64,000 nt of DNA from Saccharomycopsis fibuligera x Saccharomycopsis cf. fibuligera (Eukaryota > Ascomycota > Saccharomycetes > Ascoideales > Saccharomycopsidaceae). The stretch covers positions 682,001 to 746,000 of the forward strand of contig CP012820.1 in assembly GCA_001936135.1 (NCBI GenBank), in the 5' to 3' direction. This document shows positions 19,584 to 27,648 of this stretch, piece after piece. The translations under genes were made by a program, and so were the position numbers. The notes beneath the pieces are model-generated. The model had not been told where the DNA came from, made no database searches, and saw only the letters and a list, made by a program, of their open reading frames with translations. The first letter of the stretch is position 1; each line of letters starts with the position of its first letter.

Positions 19584-21647
19584 TTATTTCTGTCTGTGAC
19601 GACCTCTAAGTTTCTGCTTCTTGATATTCTCTGGAGCAGTATTATCATTATTCTGTCTTTTCTTTACAAATCCATTTTCTCCAAACTTGCTGCCCGGCTT
19701 CTTTGTAACTTCTGGCTTTTCATCATCAACTGGCTTTGGTGGGAATCTCTCCAACTCTTGCTCTTTTATCAAAAATCTCCAATCGCTTCTTTTTCTGATA
19801 AATAAGTCCATTTTCCAATTCTTCCATACTTGTCTTCCGTATGTGCTTTCTTTAACTTTATCTTTACCAGCAAACAATTCACCAGCAATTCTTTCCTTGT
19901 AGTTGGTAAGCTTGACAGTAAATTCCCACAATTTATCAACAATATGTGATCCGTACGCGTTACAGGACATGTTTTCGATTTGCCCAGTGAAACAATTAAG
20001 CAATTTTCTTCTCTTAATTATATCGACATTATCAACAATCAAAACACTTTCAACTGCGTGAGAAAAAACACCATGATAGCACATCTGTATTAATCTTTCC
20101 TGTGGCAAATTCAAGTATGAATCAATAGCATAGTTTAAAAGCTGTGGATCATATTCTACCAATTTACTAAAAAAAAGAGTTCTCCATCTTTCCTCAGCAG
20201 TTGGCCAATCATCATTAGTGTTGCCTAATGTTGAAGTAGATAATTTCAAAATATCTTCAGCCATATTTTCATGAGAGTATTTTTGCAAAATCTGTTCTAT
20301 TATCTCATTTTTTTTGTAATCTTTATGACTCCCAGAAGCATCAATGATTGCCTTACCAATGTCAAGATTTATATCAATAAGTTCATTGATTTCCGGCACA
20401 AGCTGGTCAAGCATCCATTTCACTTCCCCTTTAGCCAATTTGAATAATAGAACCTCCACTACAAATAACCCAGTATTTTCTCTCTTAACCAACTTCAAGA
20501 GTCTATCTTTCATATATAAACGGTATAATCTGTCAACATTTTTCTGCAACCCGTAACGCACCACTGCTTCAAGAAAATGGGATCCCACTGGGTCACTAAG
20601 CAAGTACTCCACAAATGCACCTTCCTGTTTTTCACTTTCTTCACCGAGTGGTAAAAATATCATGTGGTAAAGTGGTCTTTCTCTGTCCACCATGCCTTCC
20701 ACTTGGATAATAAGCTGTAATACAGGAGATGCAACTTTATCAATAGCCAAGTTTCTCAATGATTCTCTCGTTTGTCCTTCTCTAATCGTACTTATAACAA
20801 CGTTTAGTTCCTCTTTAAAAGATTCAGGAATCTGATAATTTCTTTGAAAATCCTTATTGTCTTTAATTTCAATCATTTTTCTAGCAACTTTGGACTTTTT
20901 ACTTCTTAAAACCGAAGTTCCCATAGTGGTTGAAGGAAGCTCTTTACCACCCAAGATCAACAATATGACTCGAAGAACATGGGACGCATATTGATGTGAA
21001 ACCATTTCTTGCAAATAAGGTTTAAGTTCGTTCAACATATAAATGAAAAGGGTCTCCATTGAAGCGTACAACTCGTCATCTTCATTGTTTTCTTCATCTT
21101 CATTGTCATCTGCTTCACCCAACATTTCCTTCTCAACCAAAGCAGCAGCTCTCACAAATAGCGTCTCCAAGCAATGAGAAGAATACTTGTGATGCGCTAA
21201 AGCAACAAACTGTCCCGAAAAACTTCTGAACATGCTTTTAATCTGCTTGGTGGTACCATTGAGTACTAAACGTTCTACTAATTTTGAGCAAATTTGATTA
21301 GTAACAAGTTTCAACTCTTTGCCCTTACTTTCAGCAAAGACACTATTGACGTACAATTTTCTATCTTCTTCATTTTCAAACACGTTAACGTTTAAAGTGT
21401 TTTCGGCTTCTTTGAAATATGCGCTTTCTTGAGGATCCACTAACCCATAGAATGTAGATGGGATTTCTTCGGATGCTTGCTTAACTGCAATGTCACTGTG
21501 AGCCACCACTTTGGGCTGCTTGGAGTGGTCAGTGGTGATTTTTATTTGTGCCTTTTCAGAGGAATCTGCAGAGTGTGCCACAGGAGCGTCAGTATCCTGA
21601 AGCTTCTTTTGCTTTTCCAATCTTCTTCCTCTTGCTTTCTTGGCCAT
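19584..21647 (-). CDS. NOP9: Nucleolar Pumilio-repeat protein Nop9
   Basis: Nop9 binds pre-18S rRNA and protects the 3' end of the 20S precursor from early Nob1 cleavage. The 687-residue protein (yeast 666) starts with a basic nucleolar segment (MAKKARGRRLEKQKKL) and then FYGLVDPQESAYFKEAENTL, a family signature. Eleven degenerate Pumilio-type repeats fill residues of about 90-600; clear examples are LVERLVLNGTTKQIKSMF, HHKYSSHCLETLF, SHQYASHVLRVIL, DPVGSHFLEAVV and NAYGSHIVDKLWEF. An acidic insertion EADDNEDEENNEDDE interrupts an early repeat. The C-terminus is again basic (ENIKKQKLRGRHRQK). It is divergent from COQ5 and has an RRPE-like element upstream. Confidence 0.93.
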   Translation of the reverse strand: MAKKARGRRLEKQKKLQDTDAPVAHSADSSEKAQIKITTDHSKQPKVVAHSDIAVKQASEEIPSTFYGLVDPQESAYFKEAENTLNVNVFENEEDRKLYVNSVFAESKGKELKLVTNQICSKLVERLVLNGTTKQIKSMFRSFSGQFVALAHHKYSSHCLETLFVRAAALVEKEMLGEADDNEDEENNEDDELYASMETLFIYMLNELKPYLQEMVSHQYASHVLRVILLILGGKELPSTTMGTSVLRSKKSKVARKMIEIKDNKDFQRNYQIPESFKEELNVVISTIREGQTRESLRNLAIDKVASPVLQLIIQVEGMVDRERPLYHMIFLPLGEESEKQEGAFVEYLLSDPVGSHFLEAVVRYGLQKNVDRLYRLYMKDRLLKLVKRENTGLFVVEVLLFKLAKGEVKWMLDQLVPEINELIDINLDIGKAIIDASGSHKDYKKNEIIEQILQKYSHENMAEDILKLSTSTLGNTNDDWPTAEERWRTLFFSKLVEYDPQLLNYAIDSYLNLPQERLIQMCYHGVFSHAVESVLIVDNVDIIKRRKLLNCFTGQIENMSCNAYGSHIVDKLWEFTVKLTNYKERIAGELFAGKDKVKESTYGRQVWKNWKMDLFIRKRSDWRFLIKEQELERFPPKPVDDEKPEVTKKPGSKFGENGFVKKRQNNDNTAPENIKKQKLRGRHRQK

Positions 21648-21736
21648 TGTTAGTAGTAGTGTCGATATGCTGTGACGAAAAGAGTAGTTTTAGTAGATTT
21701 GGCTGTCTCCATGTCTAAAAAATTTTCTGTTTTTTT

Positions 21737-21739
<3 letters not shown>

Positions 21740-21776
<37 letters not shown>
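21740..21776. repeat. T homopolymer of about 37 bases
   Basis: This pure T run lies about 95 bases upstream of the NOP9 start (it is an A run in the NOP9 reading direction). Poly(dA:dT) of this length excludes nucleosomes. Confidence 0.9.
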
Positions 21777-21777
<1 letters not shown>

Positions 21778-21974
21778 TTTTGTTTTTCATGCGATGCCCT
21801 CCGGAAATGCGGCAGTCCATATTACGAGGGTGCGGATGTGATCTATCAACGGCAGGTGTAGGGATATTAGCACTAAGTTGAACCTTAACGGTGTTCATGA
21901 GGGTTGTAATCGAGAAGAAAACATCGAGGTTCATGGAAAGAAGAAAGACATAAATGCACGTCATTTCAAAAAAC

Positions 21975-22001
21975 AAAAAAAAAAAAAAAAAAAAAAAAAA
22001 A
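21975..22001. repeat. A homopolymer of about 27 bases
   Basis: This pure A run on the plus strand lies in the NOP9/COQ5 divergent promoter, about 330-410 bases upstream of the COQ5 start candidates. Confidence 0.9.
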
Positions 22002-22334
22002 CACTAGTAATGAAAATTATAATGCGCACATCATTCTAAATGGGTTATTATGCCATTTTCTGCCCCGATTCAGATCCATGAAAGACGTTTATCTGAAAAG
22101 CTATTTAACATTAAATCCTACCATTGGATTCACCTAATCGGTAAAACATCTTTTCAATCGTGAGCCAGGGTACGTGAACTACTGCTGTAGAAGCTATGGA
22201 AGCTGCCCAGTATTCATGTTGGAAAAGATGCGTTTTCTATCGTTACCCGCTGCACTTTGCAGTGGCTGCGAGCCAATTGATTTTCGTTCCAAACAAAGTG
22301 GAAACATCTTGAGATTCAGCGTTAACGTCTTTAA

Positions 22335-23354
<1,020 letters not shown>

Positions 23355-23810
23355 GTGGTTTTGAAAATAACAATGATGCTCAGTTTATGCTCTTAAACTT
23401 TTGTATATTGCTATGGTTTAAACTCAGTTTTTTTTTTTTTTGTTTTTCTTTAATGATGTTGCTTTATATGTATTGTTCATTGCGTATTTGACGTCTCATT
23501 CTAGAAATAATTTGTAACGTCAAATACAATAATATACTACGGCTTTGTAAATAGAAATAAAGGTTAACGAAGTATTGCTTTGAAACATTAAATGATACTA
23601 CGACTACAAGTCGTAGCGTGTTAGAAAATGTAAAACAAAAACTGTTCCTTTGTTTATTTGTTTTTTTGACAAGGCTTATGGTTCAATGAACTTAAATATA
23701 CGTTTTCAATTCTTCAATGCTCTATTTTAAACATGTTTATATTTGCATTAGTATACAGTACCATATATATAAGATGCTTTCCAGTACCCAGTATAATCCT
23801 CAAGATCACT
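23355..23810. other. Convergent intergenic region COQ5 / MED1
   Basis: This is the 3' flank of both genes, AT-rich with a short T run near 23429-23440. A short inverted repeat ACGACT-ACA-AGTCGT at about 23600-23614 could form a hairpin. No gene is visible. Confidence 0.4.
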
Positions 23811-25961
23811 TCACTTAAGCAAGAAACAGAATAGATAGTACAAGTCTTCAGTGACATTAACCACCTTCATAATTCTTTGCAACTTTTCAACAAATTTCCC
23901 ATGAAGTGAACCATTCTTATTGCAACTACCACTATTATTGCTATTACTATCACCATTGCTACTGCTGTTACTATTGTTATTTTTATTTTTATCATCCAAA
24001 GTATTAATGCACAACTTATCATGAATCAACAACTCAATACTCACTACTTTTCCATCATAAATAAAAAATCTTAAATTTTTGACGTCGTCAGTGCTAATTG
24101 AAGGTCCATTTTCCAGCAATTTGGCAGCTTTAAAGATAGGAAGATTAGTAACTAATTGTAATTCATAAATGTCTGATCTTCTATTTGCAGTTGTGTTTGA
24201 ATTTGACTCAGCACTATTTGATGTTGTATCTGTATCGGAATTAGTATTGCTATAGATTGATTCAGCAATTTTGGAAGTTGATGAGAGTGAAGAGAACGAA
24301 ATGTTCAAAAATGAAATCAGTGAAGATTGATGAGATTTTCCATCATGGTAATAATCTTTTTTGATTTCTGAATTGATGCTCATGCTTAGTCTTCTTTTGA
24401 TTGACGATAAGCCGTTGCTATTACTGTTTCCATTACTATGCCCATTAGCATTATTTCCGCTTGCTTTATTGCTGTTATTAGTCATGTTCAGAGTGATTCC
24501 CTCAACAACACTACCAGGCCCATCACCCTTATTACCAGCATCATCATTATCTTCTTTCAAAGACTCAAAAAAATCGTCCAAATTAGCACGCGGATTCGCC
24601 GATGTTACTGTCATCATTCCAGTTGTTGTTCCAACTGTTGCCCCTCCCATCGTTCCCGACATTCTTCTCTGTTCAATATGACGACGCTGTGCACCTTCGG
24701 TAGCCCCCCACCGACTACTCATTGACATACGACGTATTTCGTGTTTATACTTTGGTCCTTTAGAAGCCAAACAAGAAGCCGAACCAGAAGCTGCATTAAC
24801 ATCGATAATTGCTGGCGTAGTATCATCAATTACTGACTTTATATAATTCTTGATTCGATTTTCATACTCAGGGGTCAAAATTACAGATTTTTGACCTAAG
24901 GACCTAACTAAGTTCCACAATAGTGACAACGATCTCAAATTTTCTAGCAATAGTTGCATGGAGTGAATAATGTCAATGTTTTGGCTGAGATCCTCATCAT
25001 TTACGTTCTTGAATTGACTTGAATGAAGAGCAAAGATTGTGCTTGTGATGTGCTTTTTGGAAACTGGATCGGTTTGAAAGAAAGTAGCGCTATTTGGGCC
25101 AATTGATGGCTCTCCACTAGCCAATGGTTCAGGATTATTGGTAATATTAGTACTCACATTATTATTATTATTGTTGCCAAACGCAGCAGCATCAGCATTG
25201 TCACTAAGTTTGGCAAATTGTTCCTTCAAGTATGCACTATCATCAGTTTCAGAATATATCTGGGTAACTTTTTTCACGCTATTACTGTACAAATCCACAG
25301 TTTTCACTCTTTTGAGCTTTGATGGAAGTTTATAGTGGAATTGAATTTTCGCTTTAAAGTATTTGTGTCTACTAGTGGCAATATTATTACTACCACTACC
25401 ACTAGCTATATCATCAGATACACCATGTTGCTGTTGTGGCTGGCAATTTGCAGAAGCTGAACTAGAAGGCACTATATGAGGCTCGAATTTTATCAAATAA
25501 TTATGTTGAGTTTCTTCCCCAAGATTATGCAAGATATCCCCGATTGAAGGTTTAGCGAGCTTTGTATAATTTCTGCTGCTACGGTTACCATCTTCAATGA
25601 AAAGGTCATTGTAGTTCTTGATAAATAACTCATTAATGTTGTTTCTTTTTTTTTTTCTAAATTTCAGCTCTCCAGTAACGTCAAGTTGGCCATTGCTATT
25701 CTCTTCAAAGCTAGCACCTGCTGCTGGCCCATTTTGAAACTCATCAATTCCACTATTATCCCGAGCTTGACTGCTGCTGTCAATATCTTCGCCTTCACAG
25801 CTCTCGTCATAAAGTTCATCTTCGTCTTCATCTTCATTTCCATCTTCACTACTTGCATAAATATTGTTATGCTGTTGTGAATGCAATGAGGATGGATAAT
25901 GCCATTCTTCATCAAATGTTACAAACGTACGGAAAAGCTTACCAAATAAGTCAGCAGGAAC
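23811..25961 (-). CDS. MED1: C-terminal part of Med1, continuous in frame after an internal TGA
   Basis: This 716-codon open stretch has no ATG for roughly its first 300 codons, so it cannot be an independent gene starting at its own 5' end. It is in the same frame as the upstream Med1 N-terminal part and directly follows its TGA (25962-25964). Features resembling the distal half of yeast Med1 are NIDIIHSMQLLLENLRSLSL, the basic Ser/Arg segment EIRRMSMSSRWG...RRHIEQRRMSG, and the final block VVSIELLIHDKLCINTL...KFVEKLQRIMKVV. Between them lie acidic and Asn/Ser/Gly low-complexity tracts. I read it as the remainder of one MED1 gene interrupted by a single stop (read-through, strain nonsense allele, sequencing error, or an intron spanning the stop). 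The similarity was judged by eye and is moderate. Confidence 0.65.
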   Translation of the reverse strand, partial: VPADLFGKLFRTFVTFDEEWHYPSSLHSQQHNNIYASSEDGNEDEDEDELYDESCEGEDIDSSSQARDNSGIDEFQNGPAAGASFEENSNGQLDVTGELKFRKKKRNNINELFIKNYNDLFIEDGNRSSRNYTKLAKPSIGDILHNLGEETQHNYLIKFEPHIVPSSSASANCQPQQQHGVSDDIASGSGSNNIATSRHKYFKAKIQFHYKLPSKLKRVKTVDLYSNSVKKVTQIYSETDDSAYLKEQFAKLSDNADAAAFGNNNNNNVSTNITNNPEPLASGEPSIGPNSATFFQTDPVSKKHITSTIFALHSSQFKNVNDEDLSQNIDIIHSMQLLLENLRSLSLLWNLVRSLGQKSVILTPEYENRIKNYIKSVIDDTTPAIIDVNAASGSASCLASKGPKYKHEIRRMSMSSRWGATEGAQRRHIEQRRMSGTMGGATVGTTTGMMTVTSANPRANLDDFFESLKEDNDDAGNKGDGPGSVVEGITLNMTNNSNKASGNNANGHSNGNSNSNGLSSIKRRLSMSINSEIKKDYYHDGKSHQSSLISFLNISFSSLSSTSKIAESIYSNTNSDTDTTSNSAESNSNTTANRRSDIYELQLVTNLPIFKAAKLLENGPSISTDDVKNLRFFIYDGKVVSIELLIHDKLCINTLDDKNKNNNSNSSSNGDSNSNNSGSCNKNGSLHGKFVEKLQRIMKVVNVTEDLYYLFCFLLK

Positions 25962-27290
25962 TCACACTGGCTTATTGAATTGTAAATTCAAGTTAGCTTT
26001 AGCTAGCGGGTTGGTAATGCTTGACAAATAGCTAGAACTCAATCTCAAACTCGATAAGAAATTAATATTTGAAATTGTGGTAGCTGGGTCCTTTACCGTT
26101 TCTAAGACATTAGGAAGGGCAATTGCTTCATTTTGTAGCTTTCTAAGATATTCTGATTCATTGAAACTTTCTGGTTGAATTAGTCCGTTTTCGAAATGTC
26201 GTGAAATGCCTAATTTTATATACTTAACATTTTTGCTGCAGGTATCTGGGGATAGTAGTTTACTTTCATAGAATTTGATTATCTCATTAGCATTGTCATC
26301 ATTTGTATCAGGCTGATCTACTCCAGTCATTTCGGCGTCTCCGTCATTTGGGTTTTTCGACTTGCTGCTCTTTTTGGCTGATGCTTGATATATTTGGAAA
26401 TGTTTCTTATATCTAAGTAATCTTCCATCTTCCCAAAACTTAACGAAAATACCCAAATTATTATTCAAGTTTGCCACTGGCTTTCCAAATTTGTAATACC
26501 CATTAAGAATGTCCATAATATTACTAAAATATTCAAAACTAGCCTCGTTATTGCTACTATCGTTATTGGATATTTGTGAAAGTAACAGAAGCTTTGATTG
26601 CACACCATTAAAATAATTTAGCACCAAGGATAACTCATTAAGATAGTTGAACAAGTCCACTGTACTGCTATCTTGCTGATCAAAATCGTTGGCACCATCA
26701 GAAGTAATCGCATCGTTGCTACTTTCAGTAGATGGATATACTGATAATTTATCTAGCACCGACAAGTACTTTAAATTGTTGGCAAAACTATTCAATTTAA
26801 CAATATCGTAATCCACCTGTTGAGAAACATGACTCTTAGCCAATGTATTTGAATGATGCTTCAAACAATTGAGCAATATTTTATGAGATGCGTTAGTATC
26901 GTTGTACCCGTTGAACGAGTACAAGTTTTTTAGATAGTATATGAGTTTTCGGGTGCTTGATCCATTATTCAAGACGTTGTCCTTGATTTTTTGATCCGTC
27001 ACTAGAGACAAAACCACATTCAGCACTTGCTCTTCCTCCAGCTGCTCTACCAACAGTTGTTCCTCTTTTAAGGTTTTTAAGAAATCTATATCAATAAGTA
27101 AGATTGTCCCAGCAATTGTAAGTCTTTCCTCAGTGCTAGACAAATTTTCACTGAATGTCTCAAACCCATAGAGTTCTGCAACCCGCTTGATATTAGCGAT
27201 ACTGACCTGCCCTGGGCGCTTGATCAAGTAATTGATGGCCTGGCTGAGCTGATAGCATAGCACTGCATCAACGACATGCGGTTTCAGCAT
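25962..27290 (-). CDS. MED1: Mediator middle-module subunit Med1, N-terminal part up to an in-frame TGA
   Basis: Med1 is a non-essential subunit of the Mediator middle module that connects activators to RNA polymerase II. The 442 codons shown start at the only sensible ATG and give a helical N-terminus (VSIANIKRVAELYGFETFSE, matching ITLENITRLCQTLGLESFTE of yeast Med1, then IAGTILLIDIDF). KILLNCLKHH, NSFANNLKYLSVLDKLS, DLFNYLNELSLVLNYF and LGIFVKFWEDGRLL also have counterparts in order. Yeast Med1 is 566 residues and continues well past the point equivalent to this stop, so ending here would remove the C-terminal domain. The frame stays open for another 716 codons downstream. See the companion entry. 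MED1 is divergent from the zinc transporter gene. Confidence 0.8.
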   Translation of the reverse strand: MLKPHVVDAVLCYQLSQAINYLIKRPGQVSIANIKRVAELYGFETFSENLSSTEERLTIAGTILLIDIDFLKTLKEEQLLVEQLEEEQVLNVVLSLVTDQKIKDNVLNNGSSTRKLIYYLKNLYSFNGYNDTNASHKILLNCLKHHSNTLAKSHVSQQVDYDIVKLNSFANNLKYLSVLDKLSVYPSTESSNDAITSDGANDFDQQDSSTVDLFNYLNELSLVLNYFNGVQSKLLLLSQISNNDSSNNEASFEYFSNIMDILNGYYKFGKPVANLNNNLGIFVKFWEDGRLLRYKKHFQIYQASAKKSSKSKNPNDGDAEMTGVDQPDTNDDNANEIIKFYESKLLSPDTCSKNVKYIKLGISRHFENGLIQPESFNESEYLRKLQNEAIALPNVLETVKDPATTISNINFLSSLRLSSSYLSSITNPLAKANLNLQFNKPV

Positions 27291-27648
27291 AGTACTATAA
27301 GATTAAAACCAGTGATAGGGTTTTCTGCCACTGACAGTGCCTTCTAAATAGAGACTGTTAATTGATTGATATTAAGCCCTGGCATCAGTGAATCCTTTGG
27401 TAATCACAGTAATGTTGTTTACTGTTTTGTTTTTTGCCTGTAACCGGAACTAGCAGTGTCACCCGGGGTTGAAAAGCTACCATCTTCCTCGGTTTGTGTA
27501 GCCACCCTGGTGGTATAGGGCAGTGCTCCTAGCTAAAAAACAGACAACAGCACCAGCATCCAAACCAGACATAAAGACAACATTAGGACAAGACAAGCAC
27601 AAAATACAAGATTATATATAGTAGAACACAGCAGCAGAACCTTCAGCA
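27291..27648. promoter_or_regulatory. Divergent promoter MED1 / zinc transporter
   Basis: No ORF or RNA gene is present. I looked for a zinc-response palindrome of the ACCTTNAAGGT type and did not see one. A short TATATATA at about 27613-27620 lies 30 bases before the zinc transporter start. Confidence 0.45.

Larger units (their letters stand above)
21648..22334. promoter_or_regulatory. Divergent promoter NOP9 / COQ5 with RRPE-like motif and two homopolymers
   Basis: AAAAAATTTTCT at 21717-21728 is RRPE-like on the NOP9 side, and GCGATG at 21791-21796 is a partial PAC. A run of about 37 T occupies 21740-21776 and a run of about 27 A occupies 21975-22001, oppositely oriented, about 200 bases apart. 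A CCAAT at 22272-22276 could serve a Hap-type factor for COQ5. ORFs predicted across the runs are artefacts of homopolymer translation. Confidence 0.55.

Noticed and set aside
21650-21976. 108-residue Lys-rich minus-strand frame in the NOP9/COQ5 promoter
   Set aside because: Its core is the translation of a T homopolymer and it has no ATG at its 5' end matching any family.
25664-25915. Met/Lys-rich frame overlapping the distal MED1 part
   Set aside because: It is the shifted frame of an acidic Glu/Asp repeat and would discard the long open MED1 frame.
25872-25967. 96-base intron removing the MED1 stop as the main explanation
   Set aside because: The donor GTGTGA and the absence of a TACTAAC-like branch make it weak; it is kept only as an alternative to test.
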